Assembly (NCBI RefSeq): GCF_918797505.1
Contig: NC_092799.1
Span: 33,368,597 to 33,432,596, forward strand
From: Bemisia tabaci
Taxonomy: Eukaryota; Arthropoda; Insecta; Hemiptera; Aleyrodidae
Reading direction: 5' to 3'
DNA: 64,000 bases
Part shown: in pieces, positions 34,745 to 46,609 of the stretch
Layout of the letters: every line of letters begins with the position of its first letter
Position numbering within the stretch: the stretch's first letter is position 1
Position numbers and translations under genes: made by a program
Notes under the pieces: model-generated
The model's input: the letters and a program-made list of their open reading frames with translations, nothing else
Told to the model about the DNA's origin: nothing
The model's database searches: none

Positions 34745-35639
34745 CTTAGCATCAGGGTCGGATTAAGGGGGTGGCCACATGGACCGCGGCCCATGGCGGC
34801 AAATCTAGGGGGCGGCAATTGTTGGGAGCGTCAAATTTTGCATTTTTTTTAAATGTGGGTATAAAAAAATCGGATTTAGAAAAAAAAATTACAAACGAAA
34901 AAAGGCGATAAAATCTCTCATTTCCTGAGAGTATGGTAATTTCTAATTTTGTTGTCTTTCAGTGATACAAGTGACAGCACCTTTAATTAGTCGAGTTAAG
35001 AAAAAAACCAAACACGCAATCTGGCCGGACTTGAGATGAAAAGGAGAAGCCCTCGGCGCGCCGATCGATCGGCATGTTACACATATTAGCGCCTACAAGA
35101 CTGCACGAATACTTCACACATTGCATAAAACACAGTGCGGCCACTGCGGTCAGCGTGAAACGGATATAGCACGTGCAATAATGCATGAATACTTCATGCA
35201 TTGCGTCAAACACAGTGCGTTCAGCAGCGGTCGGCGTGAAAATCATAGTACGTACAAGACTGTCGGAATACTTCACGCATTGCGCTAAACACGGTGTGGT
35301 CTGCGCGGCGCGATGGTGGTTAAAATCATTAAACCACATTTATGTTTGTTCTTTCATGATTTTTTCGTTCATTTCTTATAAATAGAAGGCCTTGTTTACA
35401 AAGAGATAGGTTTACGAAACTTAAATTTCGCGCAAAGTTCTGTGAATTTTTGCTAGTAGTGTTGACAGGGCTTTCCCAAAAAATGTGTCCAACACGAGTA
35501 AACGCGGCTTAAGCACCCCTCCCCCGCTGGCACGTTCACTTGATGGTTTTTATTGATGATTCAAAACGAATAGAATGGGGGCGGCAAGATACATGCGGCC
35601 CATGGTCGGAAAGTAGGCAAATCCGACCCTGCCTAGCAT
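34745..35639 (+). mobile_element. Family C hAT-type MITE, copy 3
   Basis: The element is 34753-35631 with CAGGGTCGGATTAAG and AATCCGACCCTG ends. The flanks CTTAGCAT and CCTAGCAT agree at 7 of 8 positions. Three minisatellite units are present inside. Confidence 0.9.
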
Positions 35640-35933
35640 ACCAAAAGTTTCGGTGCAAGGTATACCGAGTTTAAAACAAAATTTTAGTTAAATCTTTGCT
35701 CTGTCCGTGATGAAAATCGCAGAACGCACCTGACTTACTCGTATGCAAGATGACACAGAATAAACACAGATCAACTCAAACAAAATCTGTGAATCTAGCG
35801 TTCTTCAGTATGTTATCAGGTATCAGAAATGTCCAAAAAAATTAATTCGGACGCACACTGGACTAGTTACAACCAAAATCTGGTTTCTAATTTAACCGGC
35901 CTCGCACACTCTTCAAATTGAAAAATGAACCTA

Positions 35934-36123
35934 CGCTGGGGGGGGGGGGGACTTCGGCCATGGAACCGTACTTACATATCGTCAGTGTTCCGGTCGCAGA
36001 GGCCAGAAGTTCCGGATGCAGCACCCGGAGCAGTCGAAGCAATGGCTCCAGCGCCCGAAACTCTCGGCCTCTGAGCCCGGGACGGGCGGTATGTCTATAT
36101 AGCCCGCGACTCTTTTTTCAGTG
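35934..36123. mobile_element. Family F foldback, copy 3, poly(G) left end
   Basis: The right end is the usual TTTTTTCAGTG. At the left end the expected CACTGAAAAAAA is replaced by CGCTG followed by a long G run (35938-35950), after TA. The arms GCAGAGGCCAGAAGTTCCGG and CTCTCGGCCTCTGAGCCCGG are inverse. Confidence 0.75.
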
Positions 36124-36659
36124 TCGCAATAACTTTTATTCATCATACGAGACCGAAGTAGGGTGTTCTTAATGTGTGGCAACCCTGGTGCGCGGGGGCG
36201 GGGGCGGTTTTGCACGAGACGAAATTGAGAGCTGAATATAAGTGGGCGGATAATGCAATTACCAAACTCTGTCTGAATGCTGAAAATATTGCTAAGCCCG
36301 ACTTTGCACAGTTCCGGCACGTAGCTCTATTCAACGGAGTCTTAACTTGGGCGCGCATCGACCATCATGCGGAAAGAAAACGACCCGACCATTATAATTC
36401 CCGCGGATTGTTAATACTTTCGCGGGCCGCCGGGAGCGCTGGCGTCGCAGTCGCGCATCTTATCCTTCAATTATTAAGGCGATCGTCTCAGCGCAATGGA
36501 CCGGCGAGGATTAGTTCCTAACTTAAATCGAGTTGCATTCTGCGCCGTATGCCGTCTAATTCCATCGATCGGCGCCAGAGGGATGTAATCTCATTTTCAC
36601 ATGAGCCCTCAAAAACATGGAGACTAATGCGTGAGAGAGTCCACACCTAGATGCACATA
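36124..36659. other. Unassigned GC-moderate sequence
   Basis: A 115-codon plus-strand frame (36174-36521) overlaps minus-strand frames. No family is recognised. It resembles the other GC-rich islands. Confidence 0.4.
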
Positions 36660-37095
36660 CTGCCATGTTATGGAAAAACGCCGTATGAGCATTCAGGCGT
36701 TGCCATATTTCCTTCAATATCAAACAATAGAGAATTCGCTGGTGTCTGAAATTTGATGAATTTAATGTTTAAGTAGGACCAACTGAGTGAACTGAATACG
36801 AGGATACCCTTGGTTCATGAATTGAACAATTATTGGAGATGAAGATATGACAAAATGATCTAATCTGCTAAAATACGTGTGTTTAAATGGGAAATGCCGC
36901 CAGATGACGTCATTAGGCGGTGAATTTTATCACTTTTAAAAATATTTTTATACTATTTCCCATATCAGAAAAAAATTATAAAAAATACTGTGAAATCAGC
37001 TCTTTAAGCACTTTCAGATGAAGCAATAAAAAAGTTGCATGCAAATTCTCCATTTACTGGGAAAATTATGATGATATTTTCTCCAAGAGAATGCC
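36660..37095 (-). mobile_element. Family A MITE, copy 8, truncated and interrupted
   Basis: 36660-36725 is the left arm (CTGCCATGTTATGG..., ATTCAGGCGTTGCC). After the family B insertion, 37055-37095 (ACTGGGAAAATTATGATG...TATTTTCTCC) resumes family A interior sequence. The right arm is missing. Confidence 0.65.
36726..37054 (+). mobile_element. Family B MITE, copy 5, nested in family A
   Basis: Full-length, with ends AATAGAGAATTCGC and GCAAATTCTCCAT and an intact TGACGTCA at 36905-36912. Confidence 0.8.
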
Positions 37096-37739
37096 TACAT
37101 CATTCATTTAGTCTTCCTTCAGAATTCGCTCCGCACGGAGAAGAAAAATCACAGAAGTTATTAAAAATTGATGTTGAGTAGTTGTCCATCTAAAAGATAA
37201 AGTATGGAAAGTCCACAACTTTCTTGACCGAGCTACGTGGTTTGGAAGTTTCACCCTCGATATTCATATATTCCGTAAATAAACAGAGAGAGTATAATTA
37301 CATTGAGATTTGGGGGGGGGGGGAATGGTGAATAAAGGGAAGGAGTAAGGCATAGGAACACAGAGAAAATTCAATCAGTTGAGAGAGTCTGAAAAGTGGA
37401 ACCGTATTACAAAATAACTCCCACAGAGTATCACAGAATTGACTGAAGAGCCTTTAATCAAACCGTGAATGTATCATGATTCCGCATTCCTCTCCCTAAC
37501 CATCGGCTGAGCAGGAAATTGGAAATCTGGGGGTCGCTCGAAGCTATTAAAAAATCATCCAAACCGCCTGCTGACCGGTGGTGGATTATTCATACATCTA
37601 TTAGCCCTCGAGTTTACAATGACATATACATATTAGAGCGGAATTCACTGGACAGGAGATGCTGCAGTGACGAATCTGCTCCAAATGCTGGGAAAGTTAA
37701 GGTATATATACTCTCGGCGTGGTTATTATCAAGAGTGTG
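37096..37739. other. Unassigned, with G tract
   Basis: A G run of about 12 lies at about 37312-37323. No gene is supported. Confidence 0.4.
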
Positions 37740-37979
37740 CACTGGAAAAAAAAAAACACATTGGATTCTAGAAGTCCATACTCTTGAAAACATTGACAGG
37801 AAAAAGGACTCTTGAGTCAATCGGATTTAAGCTTAAATATCAAAAGAAAATCCGCTACAAATTAAGAGGCTTGGTTCCTGATTTAAGCTTAAATCTGAAT
37901 TGAATCAAGAGTATTTTTTCTTGTCGATGTTATTTAAGAGATTGGATTCTAGATCCAATGTGTTTCTTTTTTTCTAGTG
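37740..37979. mobile_element. Family D foldback, copy 2
   Basis: CACTGGAAAAAAAAAAACAC at the left and TTTTTTTCTAGTG at the right. The interior is a nearly perfect hairpin (ATTGGATTCTAGA / TCTAGATCCAAT). The flanking dinucleotide is TG on both sides. Confidence 0.8.
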
Positions 37980-38369
37980 TGGCAAATTCCTGAAACTCTT
38001 TGATCAAGCGAACTAAGAATTCATGACAAATTTTGGTTCTGCTTTTGAGAACTATAGTTTGTGGACAGTAACACAAACTAAGCGCAGAAAGTTTCAGTTA
38101 GTGTAGAGATGGTTAGTGCAGCCTTTCTCAACGGTCACCTGTCGCGCGGTAAGTAAATACTGTCAGGAATACATGTCGACGGTTATACTGTCAAACAACG
38201 TATCATCTTGTTTCTAATTTCAATCAGTAAGTGGATGGTTATACATCCCTGAAATATAAAGCAAATTTTATGAATACTGAATTTAGAATCTTGCTGTATA
38301 TCCTCAATGACACATCACTCCTCTTTTTTTCGAAGTATGTGATTGTGAGTATTCCGTGTTGCGGTGTCT
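37980..38369. other. Unassigned sequence
   Basis: Nothing recognised. Confidence 0.4.
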
Positions 38370-39535
38370 AATACTGCCATGCTAAGGCAAAACGCCGTAT
38401 GAACCTTCAGGCGTTGCCAAGTTTCCTTTGATAAAACACGACATTCCCGCGCAGGGCCGGATTTAGGGGATGGCCACATAGGCCGCGGCCCATGGCGGCA
38501 AATTTAGCGATTTTTTTAAACATAGCTATAAAGAAAAATCGGATTCAGGGAAAAAATTACAAACGAAAAAAGATGACAAAATCTCTCATTTCCCGAGAGT
38601 ATATCTCTAATTTTGTTGTCTTCCTGTGATACAATAGACAGCACCTTTAATTAGTCGAGTTAAGACTAAGAGAGAAACCGAACACGGAATTTGGCCTGGA
38701 ACGGCGCGGCGCAGAGAGCAATGATGACGAGAACTTGAGATGAACAGGAGAAACCCACGGCGCGGCGCGGCGGGTCGGCATGTAACACATATTAGCGCCT
38801 ACAAGACTGCATGAATACTTCACGCATTGCGTCAAAGATAGTGCTGTCGCTGCGGTCTGCAGCGGGCGGCGTGAAACGCATAGCGCCTACAAGACTGCAT
38901 GAATACTTCACGCATTACGTCAAACTTAGTGCGTGCGTACAGCAGCGGTCGGCGTGAAACGCATAGCGCATACAAGACTGTAGGAATACTTCACGCATTG
39001 CGCCAAACACGGTGCAATCAGCGCGGCGCGGCGGCGGAAGTTAAAATTATTAAAGCACATTTATGTTTGTGCTTTCATAATATTTTCGTTCATTTCTTGT
39101 AAATCGAAGGCCTTGTCCACACAGAGATAGGTTTACGGAACTTAACTTTCGCGCAAGTTACGTGAATTTTTGCTAGTAGTGTTGACAGGGCTTTCGCAAA
39201 AAATGTGTCCAACACGAGTAAACGCGTCTTATGCACCCCTACCCCTCCGGCACGTTCACTTGATGGTTTTTACTGATGTTTCAAAGCGATTGAGAAGGGG
39301 GCGGTAAAATACAGGCGGCCCATGGGCGGCAAGCAAGTCAATCCGGCCCTGCATTCCCGGTAAACTTGCGAATATTTTTCTTCAAATTTTTCAGAAAATT
39401 TTGTTCGCAGTTTCACTCAAAATTCATGATTTCAGGTAAAATGCTCATATATTTCCTTAAAAATGAATATTTTAGTGAAGGCAACGTGGCAACTATCGAA
39501 TGTTCATACGGCGTTCTTCCGGACACGGCAGAATA
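38370..39535 (-). mobile_element. Family A MITE, copy 9, split by a hAT MITE
   Basis: The element is 38374-39531, flanked by a perfect AATA TSD at 38370-38373 and 39532-39535. A family C hAT element sits inside it at 38450-39351. Without the insert the A element is about 250 bp. Confidence 0.9.
38442..39359 (+). mobile_element. Family C hAT-type MITE, copy 4, nested
   Basis: The 8-bp TSD CATTCCCG occurs at 38442-38449 and 39352-39359. The left end has two extra bases (CG) before CAGGGCCGGATT; the right end is AATCCGGCCCTG. Three minisatellite units are inside. Confidence 0.9.
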
Positions 39536-40869
39536 GGTATTTGTCTCCGTAAATCTAAGAATTGCTTCCCCCATACTCACGGCTTTAGTCCTTGATCAAA
39601 ATATACACGTGTCTCGCGAAAAGCAAGAACAATTGCGTTTGCAGCAGCTCACAGAAGCAAAATGCCGAGGGAGACTCCAATCGAGTAAAACATTTGTAAG
39701 ACTTTGGTTTCTTCCTTTTTTAATGAGCTTTTTCAATGACTGCAAAACAAAAAGGTTTTGAATTTACGGGAAAAGCTGAAGAATTGGTATCTACGAAAGC
39801 AACGGAGACTATAAATGGGACACTCAGGTCCTTTGAGAGTCCCAATACACGCTCGACAAGCTCTGAAAGATCAAAAAAGTGCAACCACTATCGAAGAAAC
39901 AAAGTTCAAAGACTAATGACAATACCGAGAGCAGTCTTGGCTGGTATTGTTTTCCGTATTCAAAGCCCTCTGCACGGTCTCCAAACCCAGCCGGAGAATC
40001 CTAGCTCTCTTCTCAAGATGCAACAATGCTTTGTGAATTGTTTTCTTTCAGACGGTGTACATTTGGCTAAGAAAAAGATCATTTCTGTCATTTTTACTCG
40101 TAAATGCTGGAGAAAGGAGCTTGACATGTTCACACCGGTATGTGTACCTATGCCGGTATGTGTGCCGGTTGTATCTTTACGTAAAGTTGTCAGACATTTT
40201 AGTGCAGCCAAATTGTCCTGTTAAGTCTGCCTGAACGCACCTCTAGTGTTTCTGAGCTGAATGGCCTCGCAGGATGCGCATTTAAATCAGTAGTTTGTGT
40301 TTCGGGAATGTTATACACCCCCTACCCTTTTTTCTGTGCATTTCAGGCTACTTTCACCTTACCATTTAGAGTTAATTGATTGAGAATCAAATAGATTTTT
40401 GATGAATTTTGTCAAAGTATATCATGATTTTAAGAGTTTCCTCTCAGGTCTGATGTATTTTCTTAAAATATTAAAGTATAATCATACTAACTTTTTTCTC
40501 ACTGAAAGGGAAATTAAACTTGAATTGGTCTCCCCGCCTGCGTTTTCCTACAAGAGAGAATCGAAAAAAAATCACGTCCAATAAGTGAAATAGGCAAGGA
40601 ACGCAGCGCAGCGTATAGTGTTGATATCAACGCTGGGATGCAACTATTCATACTCATGTCAATGTTGCCTACTCGAAAGATTGAAGGCGCTTGTGTTACT
40701 GAAAATGCTTGTTTTTGTTTTTTTTTTTTTTCGCTGAGAGTGGCAGCTACAAGCTTTTAATTTCATTTCAAAGGAACCTGCAACTCACTACAGCGAAATC
40801 GAAGAGCACTCGGGGAAAAGCAGGACTGAGGACAAGTTAGTATTAACCCGGAGAAGGTTGCCAAGTTGG
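39536..40869. other. Unassigned, includes a 162-codon open frame
   Basis: A plus-strand frame at 39736-40224 encodes 162 residues with mixed composition and a short VCVPMPVCVPV run from a local sequence duplication. I recognise no domain, and no splice or promoter context supports it. Confidence 0.3.
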
Positions 40870-41370
40870 ATATTTAACACGGGTTTAAATGAGGAAGAAT
40901 CAGATTTTTAAGCACCACCTGGCAATGGTGACCCCGATCGAGGCGCGAAAACTTCCGAAAACTCGAAAAAGCTCGTTTGGAGCCGCTAAATAATGACCGT
41001 TCGTAAACCGAATATTCGGGGCCCTGATGAAAGCGGTGCCCCCCTCCCTCCGTAACCCCCCTCCCGGGAGGAGGAAGGGCGGCCTCCCGAGATCGAGAGC
41101 TTTGATCGACCATCCGGAGAGACGGGAAGGAAAACGGAACCGGGAACTATTACGACCCCGTGGCCTTTGCGCAAAAACCGCGTATGTTCACGCGCTTCCC
41201 TATTACAGTTACGCGGTTCTTCCTCCGCGGGGCAGATTAATACTGCGGACGGCGCGCGGCGAGCTCATTCATTTTTATTGGCCCGCTCTTGTTCTGGCCT
41301 TTGAGCGGCTCCACCGAGGGAACCCGGTGGATGGGGGGGTGGGGGAGGGGGGGCTAAATCTCGATGAAGG
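40870..41370. other. GC-rich island with G-rich 3' edge
   Basis: CpG-rich, with overlapping open frames on both strands (62-116 codons). 41331-41353 holds G7, G5 and G7 runs, a G-quadruplex candidate. No gene is recognised. Confidence 0.45.
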
Positions 41371-42677
41371 TAGCTGATAGTTGATAAATAAGCGATGGAT
41401 GCGCAAAGGCTTGATTCAACTTAAATAATCAAACTTGAAGCGAACCTATCGAACTTTTTATCAAGTCCATGATTTTATTTCCCCCGCTTTGTTTATTTAT
41501 GTTTCATTTAAAAAAGCGCGGAATGGATATAGATAGCGCCGGGCGCTCCTGAGCCCGGAAAACTCGGATACCGATAGTCGGATCGGGCGCGAAAGTTAAT
41601 TTTTCGCTCGATGGAAAAAACGCATGGCCGTTTGATATTACAGTAAGGATGCACGGAAAAAAGCGCAGAAATTGTTGGATGATACGGGCATTTCCAATTA
41701 ATTGGGGTACTACCTCATGTCCTTACCTCAAAATTACCGACATGTTCGTCAGTGTTCGAAACTCACATTTGAGTCTCAGTAGCCATGTGGCGCATCAAGC
41801 TCGACTTTTAAAACGAAGATTTTTTAGGGGCCAAATTCACTTTTTGTCTGTACATCACGGCGCATTCAGTGAAAATTAGACGCAAGATGTTTTAGTTACA
41901 GAACTAGTGGCTGTAACTTGAGAGAGCTATCGAAAAATCACCTAGGTAACAGAAATATTGGGATTTTTCGTAGGGGGGGGGGGGGGCATTTTTTTTAAAG
42001 GGCCAGGTTGGCGCAGAGCCCTCATTTTTTAGGCGCCATGACAGATTTCTTAGGCGCATTTCGCGCGTTGGCGCCTGTGAGTTTCGAACACTGATGTCCG
42101 TACTCTCTTAAATTTACGTATTTTAGTCATGGTTGTGGAAAGCGTTTCATAACGTTTCAGTCTTCTGCCCCTGGAAGTGCTGAAGTCTCGATTAAGGAAG
42201 TCCTGAGAAAGTAATCCGAAGCACAAGATTCCAAGCTTCCTGGCTACTAGCTTCCAGGTGGCCACGATGAAGTATACGCATCCTCGGCGAGTGCGTCTAA
42301 TGGTCACAAATTGCCTTAAAAAATGGCTTTTTTTTTCGCTATGAATCCGTGAGAAGCCTCGCTCGAGCCGGCAACCTCGCCTCATCGCAACGCTGTGATT
42401 GGCCGGTTCCCGATGACGAGCTCCCGCGACGACCGCGAGGGGCGCTGCGGTGTCTTCGAATGTCATTATTCGCGATCGAATTTACATGAATTATCCGTTT
42501 GATTATTCACAAACTGACGAGTATATGAAGCATGTAATATTCAAAACAGAGTATTATTTCATTTATTATTCATAACGAACATTGAATGAGAAATGCGAGC
42601 CGCCGCCGCCGCGCCGCGATTCAATTCGCGCGACTCCGGGCGAGAGCTCCGCTTCCCGTTGCCAGATCGTAGAGAAA
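41371..42677. other. Unassigned, mixed AT-rich and CpG-rich blocks
   Basis: 41380-41640 mixes AT-rich words (TTTATTTATG, TTGATAAATAAG) with CpG words. A G run lies at about 41973-41986. 42340-42680 has a CpG block (GCCGCCGCCGCC) next to AT-rich words. It looks like non-coding, possibly regulatory DNA; a 138-codon minus-strand frame at 42050-42466 is unrecognised. Confidence 0.35.
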
Positions 42678-43039
42678 ATTCTCTAAAAGGGTAACCTAGG
42701 ATACAAGCATAGAATGGAGGTGTTGCATGTGTGAGGAATTTGCGATTTGACTGTTGATTCTTATGTAAAAGTTTGCGAGAAACACGATGGTGCCACTGGT
42801 TGACTCTGAAATCAACTCCCAAGCTAAAAAAAAGCTCTTAAGTTGAGGCCAAAATGGAGGGGATATCCCACGCTATCCGAGAGTCCACCTCTACGTCAAG
42901 ACAAACTCTCCAAGCAAAGATAGGGAGCGTGTTTCTCGCGAACTTTTACATAAGAATCAATGGTCAAATCGCAAATCCCTCACACATGCAACATCTCCAT
43001 TCTCTAAAAGGGTAACCTAGGATACAAACATAGAATAAA
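42678..43039. mobile_element. Foldback flanked by 35-38 bp direct repeats
   Basis: The arms AGAATGGAGGTGTTGCATGT and its inverse extend about 75 bp (42711-42787 and about 42928-43004). Outside them the 35-bp sequence CTCTAAAAGGGTAACC...AGAAT occurs at 42681-42715 and 43002-43036 with one difference. This is far longer than a normal TSD. Confidence 0.75.
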
Positions 43040-43132
43040 TAAACTACGTCAAGCAAAAGCTCCGTAAGAACCAATGTTAACATTTTTCTGCCCAGGGTCG
43101 GTCAATCTTCGTACTTATTGAAACCTGATTAG

Positions 43133-43442
43133 CATGGAGAAAAAAAACTTCGTGCATAGGACCCGAAGTTGAGGTCATATGGATCTCTGAAGTTTTCTGA
43201 TCACGCATCCGAAAACTTGAGGTGGAGCTGCCGAAGCGCGGGTCAGACATCGAGGCACTTCGGTAGGTACCGGAGTACTTCAGATGTCTGACACGAGCCC
43301 TTCGATATATATCGAAGTACTTCAGATGTCTGATCCGAACTTCGGCAGCTGGACCTCAAGTTTTTAGATACGTTATCCGAAAACTTTGGAGATCCATATG
43401 ACCCCAACTTCGAGTCCCACGCATAAAGTTTTTTTCTCCGTG
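43133..43442. mobile_element. Foldback H
   Basis: CATGGAGAAAAAAAACTT at the left and AAGTTTTTTTCTCCGTG at the right. The long arms contain GATCTCTGAAGTTTTC, GAGGTGGAGCTGCCGAAG and their inverses. The centre has direct repeats of GAAGTACTTCAGATGTCTGA. Confidence 0.75.
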
Positions 43443-45447
43443 TGAGGTTAACTTACAATTATAAAATTGGAAAGAAACATTAAATTTTCAGCAACTTTAC
43501 AATATATCTCCAAATTAACGGTAAATGAATGTAAACAAATCTCTTTCACTTCCTAAAAATGTTTGTATCCGTCATCAGTTGGCCTCTCCAGAGCGTCGAC
43601 ATGCCGCAGACGTAAACAGTACTTATTGACTCAGTTTCGCTGCGATGACATAAAAATGGCGGTGACTTTCGCTTCTATTGACGTAGTCTATTTATTTAAG
43701 TATACAAGGGAGTTTTTTCGCACGGTCGAAAATGATCTGATCGTTCAAATTCACGTGTCTCATGTTGTGGGCAATGCCAGGGGTAACGCGGGGCGCAGTG
43801 CTGTGGGACGAGAGTGATATGAAAGCAAGTCAGCCTTCAATTTTTAGCGTATGCAATACGGACGATCGTAGGACACGAATAGTTGCATCCGGGCGTTATT
43901 ATCAACTTGCTGGTGGTCGCGGCGTGTGGGCTGTAACGGGGAAGGAAGGTTGCATTGAGGTGAAATATGGAAAAAAACGAAATTAAAGGTGAGTTTGGGG
44001 GGGGAGGGGTTTCTTTCAGCCGAGTTTGGACTGAGGATCCTTTTTTGGTACAAATGTTGAAAATTATACGACAACACCCGTAGAACTATTCTCATTATGC
44101 AGCTGATGTTGTTATTGTGAATGTTGGCTTACAACAATTCATAGGTTAAATAAATGAATTGCTTGGGGCTTCCCTTTCTTTTTTTTACAGAACATCTGTA
44201 ATAGCAAAATTAGGAAAGCAAGATCAATGGACGCATCACTGGGTCGCCGGCTCTGTGTGATGGAAATCAACGCACCTTCATTTTCTCACATGGGCAACAC
44301 ACATAACCGTCGAACGCGCATAGTTACGCACGTGCTAGGTGCTAGGTTGCTTGTGTTCTTATATCAACGCGCAACATCATAGTTTACAATAGAGTATTGA
44401 TTCATAGTCCCGTATTTGTGTGTCTTTCTAATGCAGAGGAGCAATGGCCCAGTCTGTTCTGTTCTACCAAAAAAAAAAAATAAAGAAAAAAAAAGAAAAC
44501 AAAGAAAACAAAATATTCACTTTTTCTAGGGTCAATTTCTCAATTTTACCAAGACTACAACTTAATATTTCTAAACTGTATGATGTGAAATTTATGGTTT
44601 CTGCACCTCAAGCGCGCTCGAAGCGAGTTTTGAGTATGAGATTTGTGTAAAATTGTGTAAGAGGCAAATTGTGAAAAAAGAAGAAAAATAAATAAATTAA
44701 CACAGAATCAGTGAACTGTTCACCTCGCGGATATCCATCAGGAGCTGAAACGGTATTTTTCACACAAGAGATCAACACCAAGGCTTTAGCGTAAATTAAT
44801 GCACTCTACAAATCAACCCTCTTAGCGTCCCTACTTTTATTTCTGTGTATTAGCCTTTACGAGTATATAGTTTCATCCGTGGGAATTGATTACTCATAAA
44901 ATCATAACACATACCGAGCTTCTCCATGCAAGATTGAATATCAAAATGTAAGATTATATTCGCCTATCAAACCATCTCTAACTAGGTAAACAGAAACTGT
45001 ACGTAAATACATAAAAAAAATGAGTACAAGCTTAATCCCGAGCTCTTGTGCTTATGCAATTGTGTTCATATTTCTCTACTAGGTTTGAATAGAATCTACC
45101 ATCAATCGCATTTGCCTGGCGGGGTTTTTGGTTTCCCTCGGTGTCAATGAGATTTTCAACGGTCGTTAAAGCTGAGCATCTATTCACAGAGGTTTATTAT
45201 CGCCGTACAAATCGATATATACTCAGAGAGGAGATTCAAAAGACTCCTAGTGGGGAGTAGAGGATTAAAATAGGGAGAGCTCCATGGGGTAGAACGGTGG
45301 CAACTTACAACATACCGGCAAAGATCCACGTTAATGGATCAAAAATCAATAAAGTGCCGTATGAAACACACAAAAAAATGTGTTTTATTAAAATCCAAAA
45401 ACATTTACTTCAGAGTACTCATTGCTGAATTTCAACGATTGGGACGT
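43443..45447. other. Unassigned sequence
   Basis: No gene recognised over about 2 kb. 44470-44512 is A-rich low complexity. Frames of 74-84 codons at 43563-43986 are unrecognised. Confidence 0.4.
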
Positions 45448-45632
45448 AAAGTCGTTTTCTCCGCGGCGGAACGTAACTCCAACACCCAAGGTTGCAAAAT
45501 TGACTTAAACGTACGGCTCAATTTTTTTATGAAAGTAAGACATTGGAATATCTGTCCGCAAAAAAATTGATGCAACTTGAGAAAATTTTGAACTTTGAAA
45601 TAGAGTTACGTTCTTTTGTCCGGGAAACGGTA
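45448..45632. mobile_element. Foldback X, copy 1
   Basis: GTCGTTTTCTCCGCGGCGGA with ACGTAACTCC at the left, and GAGTTACGTTCTTTTGTCCG with GGAAACGG at the right, are inverse with changes. They match the copy at 52161-52413. Confidence 0.55.
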
Positions 45633-45797
45633 AGTTCCAATCGATGAAATTTAGCTTTGGGTATTCAGGAGTATTTTCGGTTGAAATAGCTCATTTTTTG
45701 GGCAAAATCAGAGGGATTATTAGAGAAAGTTTCAGTCAAATACTTCTGACCGTTTTCTAGTAAAAATAAAATTAGTGGAAATTTTCCGACGTTGACT

Positions 45798-46609
45798 TGT
45801 ACTGCCATGCAAAGGAAAAACGCCGTACGAACATTCGAGAGTTGCCAAATTTCATTCGATAAAATGTTTATTTTTTAGGAAAGTTAGGAATATTTTTCTT
45901 TCACATTTTCAGAGTCTTTAGGTAAAATGGACCACTAGACAAGGTACGAATTTCAGCATTCTGATACATGTTTCGTGACTAAAATTTCACGTAAAACACG
46001 ATGCGCACAACGAAAATTACCGAAATTAACTCCTTACGAAGATATTTTATGATTCTTGATGCGTGAATTCAAACCATCCGCTCATGAAAACTCAATGCTC
46101 AACGTGATTCACATCGCGCGCTAAACGTTATCATGGCAGTCTCTGCGATATAAAAGTCTGGCAACCTCGATCTTGACGCTTTGGCTCAGCTGTAGCAAAT
46201 TGCTTATAGTTTGAACAACTGATGGTGGAAAATGAACATTGCTCGATTGAGAAGCTTGCTGAAACCGTTGCAGTGCACGATTTGACTCACATAGAGCTTT
46301 GAGTTTCTTGTGAGCGGGCAGTTCAAATTCCTCGTAACCAATGTGAAATAAAAACGCTAATATCTTTGTTAGGGAGTTGGTTTCAGTAATTTTCGTTGTG
46401 TGAATCGTGTTGGGCGTGAAATTCTGGTTAAGAAACATGTATCAGATTTCTGAAATTTGTACCTTGTCTAGTGGTCTATTGTGAACTAAATTATCTGAAA
46501 AATTGGGAGGAAAATATGCATAAATTTACCAGGAAATTTGCATTATATCAAGGGAAATTTGGCAACGCCTGAAGGTTCATACGGCGTTTTTCCTTAGCAC
46601 GGCAGTGCA
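45798..46609 (+). mobile_element. Family A MITE, copy 10, split by element N
   Basis: The element is 45802-46605 with CTGCCATGCAAAGG and CCTTAGCACGGCAG ends. The flanks TGTA and TGCA agree at 3 of 4 positions. Element N is inserted at 45930-46476. Confidence 0.85.
45930..46476. mobile_element. Element N with long terminal inverted repeats
   Basis: GACCACTAGACAAGGTAC and its inverse end a 547-bp insert. The inverted arms extend about 100 bp (CTGATACATGTTTC, AACGAAAATTAC). A minus-strand frame of 105 codons (46121-46438) runs from the right arm inward; it matches no transposase motif I know. The TSD is uncertain. Confidence 0.75.

Noticed and set aside
39736..40224. 162-codon open frame
   Set aside because: Longest clean frame outside repeats and gap, but no domain, no conserved motif and no gene context; a chance frame is likely. 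Kept only as a note in the regional entry.
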